Shown piece after piece: positions 55,471 through 63,668 of a DNA stretch of 64,000 nucleotides (the stretch's first letter is position 1; each line of letters begins with the position of its first letter). The notes below the pieces were generated by a model, which saw only the letters and a program-made list of their open reading frames with translations, ran no database searches and was not told where the DNA came from. The DNA comes from Collinsella tanakaei (GTDB taxonomy: Bacteria; Actinomycetota; Coriobacteriia; Coriobacteriales; Coriobacteriaceae), in assembly GCF_030373545.1 (NCBI RefSeq), contig NZ_JAUDCO010000006.1:1-64000 (forward strand), in the 5' to 3' direction. Made by a program: the position numbers and the translations under genes.

Positions 55471-56329
55471 GGCGCCTCACCCCGTAGAACACGCGGGACA
55501 CGGAGTTGTAGAAGCTCTCGGGGCCGTAGTCGAGCAGCAGGATATCGGCAGCCCCGCGTCGCGATACGACGCGCTCCACGGTGCCATCGGCTTCGATGAA
55601 CTGACCGTCGACGGCGATCGCCGGCTGGGAGGGCCGATCGTGGGACATGGTCACCTCGATGACGTCGGCGGGCGAGGTCAGAAACGCGCGCGCCTGGATG
55701 GTGTGCGGGGCGATGGGCACGCACACCATGCCATCGAAGTCCGGGCTGACGATCGGGCCGCCCGCCGACAGCGCGTACCCGGTAGAGCCGGTGGCCGTGG
55801 AGACGACCACGCCGTCGCCGCGAAGCCGGTCGATGTGGTGGCCCGACACCGCGATATCGAACTCCACCATCTCGGAGAGCGGTCCGCGGGCGAGCGCCAT
55901 GTCGTTCAAGCCGGTTGCGGTGATAACCTGCTCAGTGCCGTCATCGCTGGCCACATGGACGTCGCAGTCGATCGTGGCACGGCGGCTCACGTGCATCTCG
56001 CCCGCAAGCGCATCGGAGACGACGGCGAGGATATCGCGGTCCTGGGGGCTCGCGGCGGTAAGGAAGCCCAGATGGCCGTAGGAAAGGCCAAGGATCGGGA
56101 TCTCGCGGCGGCCGACAAGGTGAGCGGCCCTCAACAGCGTCCCGTCGCCGCCCAGTGAAATGACGAGCTCGCACCCGTCGATCGCGGGCGCCTCGCGGGA
56201 GGCGATCTTGGATTCCTTGTCGGCGGCCCAGATGACGTCGTACCCCTGACGGGTCAGCCACAGCTCGAGCGTGAGTCCGCTTTGGACGGCCTCATCCTTG
56301 CTGTAATTGGGAACGAGCAGGATCTTCAT
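55460..56329 (-). CDS. nadK: NAD kinase
   Basis: 289 aa. It phosphorylates NAD to NADP. GGDGT (60-64) with catalytic Asp62, LGFLTAASP, GLNDMALARG, the Gly/Thr-rich STATGSTGYALSAGGPI and APHTI are present in order. The ATG at 56329 overlaps the tlyA stop (ATGA). The tlyA-nadK-recN order is common in Gram-positive bacteria. Confidence 0.96.
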   Translation of the reverse strand: MKILLVPNYSKDEAVQSGLTLELWLTRQGYDVIWAADKESKIASREAPAIDGCELVISLGGDGTLLRAAHLVGRREIPILGLSYGHLGFLTAASPQDRDILAVVSDALAGEMHVSRRATIDCDVHVASDDGTEQVITATGLNDMALARGPLSEMVEFDIAVSGHHIDRLRGDGVVVSTATGSTGYALSAGGPIVSPDFDGMVCVPIAPHTIQARAFLTSPADVIEVTMSHDRPSQPAIAVDGQFIEADGTVERVVSRRGAADILLLDYGPESFYNSVSRVFYGVRRHDR

Positions 56330-57129
56330 AATGAACCAGCCTTTCGCTTGAGCTCATCGACCTGGAGTGAGCGCTGCTCTGAGGTGGCCGCAGCGAAGGC
56401 GGCACGGTCACCGAGGAGGAAGAACTCGCGATTGCCCTTCGCGCCGTGAATGGGCGAGGCGCAGACATCCACCGGATACAGACCGTTGCCGGCGAACAGC
56501 TCGATCGCATCGCAAAGCACACGCGCGTGCACCGCAGGGTCGCGTACCACGCCGCCCTCCCCCACCTCGTTCGAGGGGGCCTCGAACTGAGGCTTCACCA
56601 AAGTCAGGAAACGGCCGCACGCGCCCAGCAGGTCGAGCACGGCCGGCAGCACCGTATGGATGCTCGTAAACGAGACGTCGCATACGGCGAGATCGAAGGC
56701 GCCGACGTATCCGAGGCCGGGCACGTCGACGATGTTGGTGCGCTCGAGCAGCGTGACGCGCCCGTCGTTGCGCAGGTTCCACGCGAACTGCGCGCGCCCC
56801 ACGTCCACCGCGACGACGCGGGCGGCACCGCGCTGCAGCAGGCAGTCGGTAAACCCGCCGGTGGAGCAGCCGATATCCAGACACGACAGCCCCTTCGGGT
56901 CGACGGCGAAGGTATCGAACGCGCCGGCGAGCTTGATGCCGCCTCGACCGACATAGGGAATCCTCCCCTTGACGTGCAGGTCGCATCCGGGTGCAACGCG
57001 CAGCGCAGGGGACTCTAGGCGCTCTCCGCCCGATGAGACGAGGCCCGCCATGCAAAAGCGCAGGGCCTCGTCACGATCGACGCACAGGCCCTGCGCTATG
57101 AGTTCATCGTCGAGTCGAACGCGCTTCAT
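56326..57129 (-). CDS. tlyA: TlyA-family rRNA 2'-O-methyltransferase
   Basis: 267 aa. An N-terminal S4 RNA-binding domain (1-60; RVRLDDELIAQGL) is followed by a FtsJ-like methyltransferase domain with the SAM site LDIGCSTGGFTD (84-95), CDVSF and KPQFE. TlyA in mycobacteria methylates 16S and 23S rRNA and is needed for capreomycin action. The old name hemolysin is not supported by the sequence. The ATG overlaps the xseB stop (ATGA). Confidence 0.93.
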   Translation of the reverse strand: MKRVRLDDELIAQGLCVDRDEALRFCMAGLVSSGGERLESPALRVAPGCDLHVKGRIPYVGRGGIKLAGAFDTFAVDPKGLSCLDIGCSTGGFTDCLLQRGAARVVAVDVGRAQFAWNLRNDGRVTLLERTNIVDVPGLGYVGAFDLAVCDVSFTSIHTVLPAVLDLLGACGRFLTLVKPQFEAPSNEVGEGGVVRDPAVHARVLCDAIELFAGNGLYPVDVCASPIHGAKGNREFFLLGDRAAFAAATSEQRSLQVDELKRKAGSL

Positions 57130-57398
57130 GCTTCGGTAGGCGCAACGTGCTCGTCGGCGACGGGAGCATCGGGCTCAGCGGCCGCGTCCTCGTCCATGGC
57201 GGCGGCAAGCTGATCCGCCTCGCGCTCGGAAAGATCGAACGTGTCGACCATATCGACGGCACGCGAACCGAGTTTGATCGCCTCGTCGAACAAATCGAGG
57301 CTGCGTTCGAGCGACGTGTCCTTCGAGCGGACGGTGGCGATGATCTCGTCCAGGCGAGCGGTGATATCGTCGAACGAATTGACCGCGGTGTCAGCCAT
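57126..57398 (-). CDS. xseB: Exodeoxyribonuclease VII small subunit
   Basis: 90 aa. The helical hairpin FDDITARLDEIIATVRSKDTSLERSLDLFDEAI (9-41) is the XseB signature, followed by an acidic tail. The ATG at 57398 has GGAGGG 8 bases upstream, 4 bases after the nusB stop. The large subunit gene xseA is not next to it and is not in this window. Confidence 0.9.
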   Translation of the reverse strand: MADTAVNSFDDITARLDEIIATVRSKDTSLERSLDLFDEAIKLGSRAVDMVDTFDLSEREADQLAAAMDEDAAAEPDAPVADEHVAPTEA

Positions 57399-57402
57399 TG
57401 AC

Positions 57403-57903
57403 CTATCCCTCCACCTCGACGGCGTCCTCGCTGCCATCGGTATCGGAAAGATCGGATGCGCCCTCGGAGACGCTCGGCAGCTCGGATTGGCGCGCAAGGC
57501 GGCCGAGCACGCCGTTGACGAAACGGGCGGAGCTATCGGTGCCATACGCCTTGGCGATCTCGACGGCCTCGTTGATCACGATGGAATCGTCGAGGGCATC
57601 ATCGCCCTCGAGCAGACGCATCTCATAGACGGCGATGCGCAGCAGGTTGCGGTCGGCCGACGGCATGCGGTAGAGGCTCCAGTTATCGGAGACCTCGTGC
57701 AGGGCGTCGTCGATACGATCGAGGTTCTCGTAGCAACCGCGGGCAAGCTGCTCGGCATAGGGCTGCAGGGGCTTGTCGGACGACAGCAAGAAATCGCCCT
57801 CAAGCACCTCGTCGACAGGCTTGTCCAGCGCCTCAGCCTGGAAAAGGATCTGCAGCGCCTGGCTGCGGGCGAGCGTGCGCCCGCGCTCAACTTTAAGACT
57901 CAC
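57403..57903 (-). CDS. nusB: Transcription antitermination factor NusB
   Basis: 166 aa all-helical protein binding boxA RNA with S10. Family features: RSQALQILFQAEA, LIDDALHEVSDNWSLYRM-like helix, DRNLLRIAVYEM and INEAVEIAKAYGTDSSARFVNGVLG. A 25-residue acidic tail follows. The GTG at 57903 has AAGGAG 6 bases upstream, 3 bases after the asp23 stop. Confidence 0.95.
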   Translation of the reverse strand: MSLKVERGRTLARSQALQILFQAEALDKPVDEVLEGDFLLSSDKPLQPYAEQLARGCYENLDRIDDALHEVSDNWSLYRMPSADRNLLRIAVYEMRLLEGDDALDDSIVINEAVEIAKAYGTDSSARFVNGVLGRLARQSELPSVSEGASDLSDTDGSEDAVEVEG

Positions 57904-57906
57904 TCG

Positions 57907-58269
57907 CTACTCCTTGGGAAACACCAGGTTGTCGATGCACACGTCGACGGCGGAGACGGCAACGCCCACCTGGCCGTCGATAGCCTTGACCACGGCGGCT
58001 CGCACGCTCTCGGCAAGCTTCTTGAAGGGATAGCCGAAAAACACCGTCAGGCGGACGGTGATGCGAAGGGCACCGTCGACGACTTCCGCCTCGACGGCAG
58101 GAAGCGCGGGCTGCGGGCTCTTCGCGGAAAACATGGAGACCAGGCTGGAGGCGAGGTCGTTGGTGCCCACCGAGGCGACTCCCTCGACGCCTTCCACGGC
58201 ACGGGAGACGATGATGGAAAGGACCTCGGGCGCGATGGCGATACCGTCTATCTTGATCTCTGCAGACAT
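57907..58269 (-). CDS. Asp23/Gls24 family envelope stress protein
   Basis: 120 aa. Typical Asp23 pattern: IAIAPEVLSIIVSRAVEGVEGVASV, then EVVDGALRITVRLTVFFGYPFKKLAESVRAAVVKAID. The family is a cytosolic, often membrane-linked, alkaline-shock protein; a copy between efp and nusB is common in Gram-positive bacteria. ATG 58269 is preferred; an ATG four codons upstream is an alternative. Confidence 0.9.
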   Translation of the reverse strand: MSAEIKIDGIAIAPEVLSIIVSRAVEGVEGVASVGTNDLASSLVSMFSAKSPQPALPAVEAEVVDGALRITVRLTVFFGYPFKKLAESVRAAVVKAIDGQVGVAVSAVDVCIDNLVFPKE

Positions 58270-58376
58270 GCTCTCACCCATTTCGGCATTAGACGCGGAT
58301 GGCATGAAGCCACAAAACCTCTTAACAGGATACCCCAAGCAAAACACCGCATAAAGTCAGATGTGCGCTCGGCAAC

Positions 58377-58406
58377 GAAAAAAGGGCGGGACACGTGTCC
58401 CGCCCC
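58377..58406 (-). terminator. Intrinsic terminator after efp
   Basis: A perfect 22-nt palindrome (58384-58405) followed by six T on the minus strand, 25 bases after the efp stop. The 110 bases from here to asp23 must therefore hold a promoter for asp23-nusB; a TTTATG/TATCCT pair with 17-base spacing is seen, but is weak. Confidence 0.85.
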
Positions 58407-58431
58407 AGACATACGCGATATGGAGCGCGCG

Positions 58432-58995
58432 CTACACGCGGGAGACGAACTTGCCGTCGCGCGTATCCACCTTGATGGTCTCGCCCACGTTGAGATACAT
58501 GGGGACCTGGATGGTGGCGCCGGTCTCGATGACCGCGGGCTTCGTGCCGCCCTGGACGGTGTCGCCCTTGAAGCCGGGATCGGTCTCGGTGATCTCGACC
58601 TCGATGAACATGGGGGGATTGACGCCCATGAGCTCGTCGTCGGCGTACAGCAGCTGGCAGACGTCGTTCTCCTTGAGCCACTTCTCGTTGTCGCCGATGA
58701 AGTCGGCGGGAACCGCGACCTGGTCGTAGGTCTCCATGTTCATGAAGTAGTAGTTGTCACCATCGTTGTACAGATACTGCATCTCGGTGGTGGTGAGGGT
58801 CACGCTCTCGAACTTGGAGCCCGCGTTGCAGGTCTGCTCGACGACGCGACCGGTCTTGATGTCCTTGGTCTTGTAGCGGACGAACGCGCCACCCTTGCCG
58901 GGCTTGACGTGCTGGAACTCAACGATGGTGCAGACCTTGTCCTTGATGCGCAGACCGAGGCCGTTCTTGAAATCAGCGGTGGTGATGGATGCCAT
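58432..58995 (-). CDS. efp: Elongation factor P
   Basis: 187 aa, three beta-barrel domains. The first-domain tip reads KPGKGGAF (residues 31-38), with the Lys that is modified or left bare in different clades. The third domain has DPGFKGDTVQGGTKPA and ends KVDTRDGKFVSRV. It rescues polyproline stalling. ATG 58995 with AAAGG upstream. A TATACT -10 lies about 40 bases upstream. Confidence 0.97.
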   Translation of the reverse strand: MASITTADFKNGLGLRIKDKVCTIVEFQHVKPGKGGAFVRYKTKDIKTGRVVEQTCNAGSKFESVTLTTTEMQYLYNDGDNYYFMNMETYDQVAVPADFIGDNEKWLKENDVCQLLYADDELMGVNPPMFIEVEITETDPGFKGDTVQGGTKPAVIETGATIQVPMYLNVGETIKVDTRDGKFVSRV

Positions 58996-59031
58996 GGATG
59001 ACCTTTCTCACTCAATACACAGAACAGGAAG

Positions 59032-59037
59032 AGTATA
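59032..59037 (-). promoter_or_regulatory. Possible efp -10 box
   Basis: TATACT on the minus strand about 37 bases before the efp ATG; no clear -35 at 17 bases (TTGCGC is at 19). A leader of about 30 nt is expected. Confidence 0.4.
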
Positions 59038-59103
59038 CGACACGGCGCGGCTGCGGGCGCAAAATGCGACAGAACAGCCATATCGAGCGCGCCCGACCGT
59101 ATC

Positions 59104-60234
59104 CTAGCAGTCGATAACCTGCAGCTCGTGCGGAGACGAGGTGAAGGGCATATAGCCGTCCTCGGTGACCACGCCGTAGTCCTCGAGGCGGACGCCGCCC
59201 ACCCCAGGCAGATACACGCCGGGCTCGACCGTCACGACCGAACCGGCTTCGACGATATTGCTCGCGCGGCCGAAGTTGGGCAGCTCGTGGATGTCGATGC
59301 CGACCCCGTGTCCGAGTCCGTGGCCGTAGTAGTCGCCGTACCCCGCATCCGAGATGATCTTCACGGACAGCATATGGATATCATGCCCGTCGACGCCCGC
59401 GTGGATGGCGCGCACGCACTCCTCGTGCGTGTGCTGGACCAGGTCGTACAGGGCGCGCTGCTCGGCGGTCGGCTCGCCCATGACGACGGTACGGGTCATA
59501 TCCGAATCGTAGTCGCGATAGCGCGCGCCGTAGTCCATGAGGACGAAATCGCCCTTCTGGACCACGCGATCGCTGGGGATGGCATGCGGGTTGGCGGTGT
59601 TGGGACCGGAGGCGACGATGGAATCGAAGGCAAGGCCGTCGGCGCCGTTGTCGAGCATGAAGCTCTCGAGCTCGACCCTGATCTGCTTCTCGGTCATGCC
59701 GGGCTTGATGAAGCCGAGCATGTGGGCGAAGGCAGCGTCGGTGATGGCCTGGGCATGGCGCATGAGCTCGATCTCCTCATCGTCCTTGACGGCGCGCATG
59801 CGACGAAGGTCGCCGTGCATCAGCGGAAGCTGGCAGACGATGGAGCGATCCTCGAGCCCGCGAACGATGCCCTGGTAGAAGGACAGCTGCATGTCGTCCT
59901 CGATCGCGACGACGCGACAGCGGCACGCAAGCGCGCGCTCGGCTACCCAACCCGGGATGTCATGGCCGTCCATATCGAGCTGCCAGGTGTGCCCTTCGGG
60001 AAGGTTCTCGGTAAAGCTGTTGAAATAACGCGAATCGGTATGCAGGAAGCACGCGTCGCGCGTGATAAACGCGGCGTGGGGGAACTCATAGGTGTAGTCG
60101 AACACGCCCATGGCGCCGGTGAGCCAGCGAAGGTTCGCTTCGTCGCGCACGACGACGGCGTCGTAGCCGCGCTCCTCCATCATTGCCCTCACGCGCTCGA
60201 TACGGGCGGCGGGACCCGAAACGATTTCAGCCAT
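59104..60234 (-). CDS. M24 family Xaa-Pro aminopeptidase
   Basis: 376 aa. A creatinase-like N-terminal domain (1-150) leads to a pita-bread metal domain with ligands Asp234, Asp245 ([16 protein letters not shown]), His309 (GHGLGHGVG), Glu337 (TVEPG) and Glu351 (RLEDYG). It frees N-terminal residues before proline in the cytoplasm. The pepP-efp adjacency is conserved widely. ATG 60234, 73 bases after the AroB-like gene. Confidence 0.93.
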   Translation of the reverse strand: MAEIVSGPAARIERVRAMMEERGYDAVVVRDEANLRWLTGAMGVFDYTYEFPHAAFITRDACFLHTDSRYFNSFTENLPEGHTWQLDMDGHDIPGWVAERALACRCRVVAIEDDMQLSFYQGIVRGLEDRSIVCQLPLMHGDLRRMRAVKDDEEIELMRHAQAITDAAFAHMLGFIKPGMTEKQIRVELESFMLDNGADGLAFDSIVASGPNTANPHAIPSDRVVQKGDFVLMDYGARYRDYDSDMTRTVVMGEPTAEQRALYDLVQHTHEECVRAIHAGVDGHDIHMLSVKIISDAGYGDYYGHGLGHGVGIDIHELPNFGRASNIVEAGSVVTVEPGVYLPGVGGVRLEDYGVVTEDGYMPFTSSPHELQVIDC

Positions 60235-60307
60235 AGATTCTCCTTTCGATACAAGGCGCCAGCACGCATCCGCGCATGCGATGGCGGCCGGCGCACATCA
60301 GACTCCC

Positions 60308-61408
60308 CTAATCGTCCTCGGTTTGGGATCTCGACGCAAGATAGGCCTCAGCGTGGCGCATGAGCAGGTCGTCGTCGATGTTGGCGAGACGAATCGAGCC
60401 AGCGAACCGCGGAAGCGCAAGCATGAATCGATTCGAGCGACGATAGCGCTCGCGCTTCAGGGCCTCCACGAAGCGATCGGCCGAAAGCTCGAAGGTCAGC
60501 TCCTCGACGCCAAGGTCCTCGAACAGATCATCTTGGTCGAAGACGACGTCGACATCAAGGCCGCAGACATCGTGCGCAAGGCGCGCCTCAAACCGCATGC
60601 CCTCGGCGAGCAGGCGATACCACGGAAACGAGGCGTCAAGGCACGAACGCAGAGCGCGGGCGGTGGCGACACCGTATTCGACCGCATGGCGCGACGAGGG
60701 ATTCGCAGAGCGTATGGACATGCTGCGGGCGGTCTGCGCACGGCAGAGCGCATCGGCAAAGGCCCGTTCCTGACCGGCGACCATGCCCTCGGCAAGACCG
60801 GGGAACTGCTCCCACGCGCGCTTGCTCTCGGCAAGCGCACACGAGAGCAACTCGACGTAGCCGGGACCAAGCGTCTCGGGGTCCCTGCCGATGACGAGGT
60901 CGAGCTCGCAGACGACCATGTCCCAGCGCGGCTGCACCGAGATCATCTCGGACGCCTCGCCGTATCCGAGCGGGGCCATGGAGGTGGCGACCCGCGCCAT
61001 CGCATCGAGGGTGAGCGGAATGGCGACGCTCGAGACGCCCTGGCACCACATACCCGAGCAGAACGCGACGGCCGAGCACAGCTCATAGCCGCCGACCGCG
61101 ACGACCAGGTCGTCAGCCGTCAAGGCGCTGCGCTCGAACTCGGCAAACAGTAAGACGGCGTCCTCTACGCGAGAAAGCCGCGCGGAAGCGCACGTGCACG
61201 TGAAAACCTGGAAGCCGGTGTCGATAAGCGCGCGCTCCACCTCGACGCGAATCGCCTCGTCGACGGGGTCCTCGAGAACCATGAGAGCGCGCTTGGGCGC
61301 TCCGACGACATGGGTGAGCAGACGCGGAAGCTCGGCAAAAGCGCCGCACCCGATCCGAAAATCGGTCGTTGTGCGACCGAAGTTGACGAGCTGGCGACGG
61401 ACGGTCAT
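60308..61408 (-). CDS. AroB-like protein with degenerate active site
   Basis: 366 aa, the same length as AroB at 47.3 kb, and alignable along the fold by eye. NAD loop GGGVVGD becomes GGYELCS (106-112). The GGKTAID region becomes ATSMAPLGYG (141-150). Metal-ligand positions Glu184, His249 and His265 of AroB correspond to Tyr184, Pro237 and Trp263, so dehydroquinate synthase activity is unlikely. HAVE (241-244) and EGM (269-271) remain as anchors. The reading frame is open with normal codon use, so it is a maintained gene, not wreckage. Its ATG overlaps the shikimate-kinase-like gene (ATGA). It could be a pseudoenzyme or a new activity. Confidence 0.75.
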   Translation of the reverse strand: MTVRRQLVNFGRTTTDFRIGCGAFAELPRLLTHVVGAPKRALMVLEDPVDEAIRVEVERALIDTGFQVFTCTCASARLSRVEDAVLLFAEFERSALTADDLVVAVGGYELCSAVAFCSGMWCQGVSSVAIPLTLDAMARVATSMAPLGYGEASEMISVQPRWDMVVCELDLVIGRDPETLGPGYVELLSCALAESKRAWEQFPGLAEGMVAGQERAFADALCRAQTARSMSIRSANPSSRHAVEYGVATARALRSCLDASFPWYRLLAEGMRFEARLAHDVCGLDVDVVFDQDDLFEDLGVEELTFELSADRFVEALKRERYRRSNRFMLALPRFAGSIRLANIDDDLLMRHAEAYLASRSQTEDD

Positions 61409-61938
61409 AGCAAACCACACTCCAAAAGCATCTCGGCGCAATCGTAGGAAACGTCGGTAAAGCCGCGGCCGCGGATATCGACGGTGAAATCAGCTGCCTG
61501 AAGGTACAGGGGGCGACGGTGCTCGAGCAGCTCGACGGCGTGGGACTCCGATTTGAAATCGGGCCGCGTGTCACGCCGCCTGATCTGGCGCAGGGAGTCA
61601 TCGATATCGCCATCGAGGTAGACACAGTAGCCCATCTCGTGCATGAGCTCGATGTTGCACGGCGTCTCGACGATGCCGCCGCCGCAAGACACGAGCAGGC
61701 TGCGCTCTGAGCGCAGCGAGCGCAGCGCGTCGGTCTCCAGCACCCGGAAGGCGTGCTCGCCCCGCGTGGCGAAGATCTTCGTCACCGATTGGCCGCAGCA
61801 GCGCTCGACCATGCGATCGGTATCGACATAGCGCCTGTTGAACATCTTACCGAGATTGCGCGCGAGCGTTGACTTGCCCGCACCGAGAAACCCGATGAAG
61901 AAGATGTGGTCGCATCCCCGCTTGTCGCAGCACGCCAT
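61405..61938 (-). CDS. Stand-alone shikimate kinase-like protein
   Basis: 177 aa. P-loop GFLGAGKST (16-24), shikimate-binding Asp39 and Asp41 (VDTDR), Arg65 (AFRVLE), GGG 86-88, the lid Arg125 region and RRPLY (141-145) are all present, so it may be an active kinase. The N terminus MACCDKRGCD is Cys-rich. It duplicates the AroK half of the fusion at 52-53 kb. It is coupled to the degenerate AroB-like protein, the ancestral aroK-aroB order of many bacteria. A changed substrate is possible. Confidence 0.82.
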   Translation of the reverse strand: MACCDKRGCDHIFFIGFLGAGKSTLARNLGKMFNRRYVDTDRMVERCCGQSVTKIFATRGEHAFRVLETDALRSLRSERSLLVSCGGGIVETPCNIELMHEMGYCVYLDGDIDDSLRQIRRRDTRPDFKSESHAVELLEHRRPLYLQAADFTVDIRGRGFTDVSYDCAEMLLECGLL

Positions 61939-61941
61939 CGC

Positions 61942-62442
61942 CTAGCGCTCCTCGCAAGGAACGCCGCGCAGCGCGAGCCGCTCGAAGATACGGAAGATCT
62001 TGGTGTACCACAAATCGACGGTGGTCTGAGGCTTGACGAGGATGGTGTCGACCCCTGCAAGTTTGCCGGCCCACACGTCGGTGTAGAGCTGGTCTCCGAT
62101 GAGCACGGCCGCCTCGTGCGGCTGCCCCATGCGCTTGAGCGCGGCATCGATAGCAAAAGGAAACGGCTTGCAGGCAAAGCAGATGGCACCGAGCCCGAGC
62201 TCGCCGGCAGAGCGCTCCACTTGGTCGCGGTGCCAGTTGTTGGAAACCATGTACAGCGAGAATCCGAGCTCTCGGGCATGGTCGAGCCATGCCGCGACCT
62301 CAGAGGGCGCCGTCGTGCGATCGCGTGGGACGAGCGTGTTATCGCGGTCGAGCATGATGGCGCGCTTGCCGGATGCGTAGAGCTCCTCGAGATCGATGAT
62401 GTCAACGGAAGCGACGTAGCGTCCAGGGGAAAGGATACTCAT
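61942..62442 (-). CDS. YqeG-type HAD phosphatase (HAD-IIIA)
   Basis: 166 aa. DRDNTLV (32-38) gives nucleophile Asp32 and Asp34, VSNN is motif II, Lys in CKPFPF is motif III and IGDQLYTDVWAG is motif IV. There is no cap domain. YqeG proteins in Firmicutes sit beside aroE or yqeH and nadD genes; their substrate is uncertain. Here it lies before the AroK-like gene and overlaps the mltG stop (ATGA). Confidence 0.88.
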   Translation of the reverse strand: MSILSPGRYVASVDIIDLEELYASGKRAIMLDRDNTLVPRDRTTAPSEVAAWLDHARELGFSLYMVSNNWHRDQVERSAGELGLGAICFACKPFPFAIDAALKRMGQPHEAAVLIGDQLYTDVWAGKLAGVDTILVKPQTTVDLWYTKIFRIFERLALRGVPCEER

Positions 62443-63668
62443 TGCAGCGACTCCCCGTACTCCTGGCTGAACTGCTCGAATTCCGCATAGTCATCGGTGA
62501 ACCGGTGCGTGCCATCCCCCGCCGCCGAGGCGACGTAATACAGGTAGTCAGTATCGTCAGGGGCGAGCGCCGCCTGGATCGACGAGAGGCTCGGGCTGCA
62601 GATGGGTCCGGGCGTCAGACCGTAGTTCTTGTAGACGTTGTAGGGCGAGTCGATCTCGAGGTCGTCATAGGTGACCGGATCGCTGCCGCCGCCGCGCGCG
62701 TACACGATCGCCGCATCGATCTGCAGGGGCATATCGATATCGAGTCGATTGTAGATGACACTCGCCACGGTCGGGCGCTCATCGTCGACCGCGGTCTCGC
62801 GCTCGACGAGCGAGGCCACCGTGATCACCTGCTGCGCGCTCAGGCCCGCCGGACCGGCGTCCAGATCGAGCGAGGCGGTCTCGGTAACGAACTGGTCGAG
62901 TAGGGCGCGAATGACCGAATCGGCGGTCGGATCGCTGATCGAATAGGTCTTGGGATACAGATAGCCCTCAAGCGAATCGTTGTACGCGCCCTCGAGGAAC
63001 GGATAGTCATCGACATAGTTGGACGCCTTCGCCTGCTCCAGGAACTCATCGGCGGAGATGCCGTAGGTCTCCTCGACGCGGGCGGCCGTCTGAGCGACCG
63101 TGAGGCCTTCCTGGATCACAAGCGAGGTGCCGGCGTTGGGACCGGCAACAAGCCGCTCGACGACCTCAGCGGGATCCTGCCCGGTATACAGCAGGTATTC
63201 GCCGGGCTTGATGGACGTCTCGGCGCCGGCGGCCGTAACCGCAGCGTAGTAGTCCTTCGGGTTGTCGATGACATGATGTTCCGCCATGAGCTGGGCGATC
63301 GCATCGCCCGACGCTCCCTCGGGAATCGTTAGGCGAACCTCCTGGCCCGCCTCGACCGCAGGGGTGTCGTCAACGAACATGCCGCGCACGGCGGGAACGA
63401 TGTAGCAGACGATGAGGGCGATGGCGACCAGCGCGACGACGGCGCCGATGATGCCGCCAACCGGAATGCCGCCCTGTCGCTGCGAGGTGCGGCGATGCGC
63501 GGAGGCAGCGGGCCTTCCCGACGAATAGCTCGACGGCCGGTAGGACTGCACGCCCGCCGCAGGGGTGCGGCGGTTGTCGGCGAAACGCTTGCCCGCCGGT
63601 CGAGCGGAGCGCGCAGTGGGGCGAGCAGCGGAGCTTCGCCTCGGATCGTTGTTCATCGTGTTAGGCAC
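62439..63668 (-). CDS. mltG: Endolytic murein transglycosylase MltG
   Basis: 409 aa. A basic disordered cytoplasmic stretch (1-65) and a membrane helix (69-92) precede a LysM-like region and the YceG domain with catalytic Glu289 in ASLVERET. Late segments include YDDLEIDSPYNVYKNYGLTPGPI and YYVAS. It cuts nascent glycan strands near the membrane and works with the elongation and division synthases. The GTG at 63668 is preferred over ATG 63656 because GAAAGGA lies 5 bases upstream; it overlaps ruvX by 8 bases. Confidence 0.92.
   Translation of the reverse strand: MPNTMNNDPRRSSAARPTARSARPAGKRFADNRRTPAAGVQSYRPSSYSSGRPAASAHRRTSQRQGGIPVGGIIGAVVALVAIALIVCYIVPAVRGMFVDDTPAVEAGQEVRLTIPEGASGDAIAQLMAEHHVIDNPKDYYAAVTAAGAETSIKPGEYLLYTGQDPAEVVERLVAGPNAGTSLVIQEGLTVAQTAARVEETYGISADEFLEQAKASNYVDDYPFLEGAYNDSLEGYLYPKTYSISDPTADSVIRALLDQFVTETASLDLDAGPAGLSAQQVITVASLVERETAVDDERPTVASVIYNRLDIDMPLQIDAAIVYARGGGSDPVTYDDLEIDSPYNVYKNYGLTPGPICSPSLSSIQAALAPDDTDYLYYVASAAGDGTHRFTDDYAEFEQFSQEYGESLQ

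Noticed and set aside
56326-57129. TlyA as a secreted hemolysin
   Set aside because: There is no signal peptide or pore-forming region; the S4 plus FtsJ-type methyltransferase domains point to rRNA methylation.
58384-58405. The 22-nt palindrome after efp as a regulator-binding site
   Set aside because: A run of six T follows on the transcribed strand right after the efp stop, so it is better explained as a terminator.
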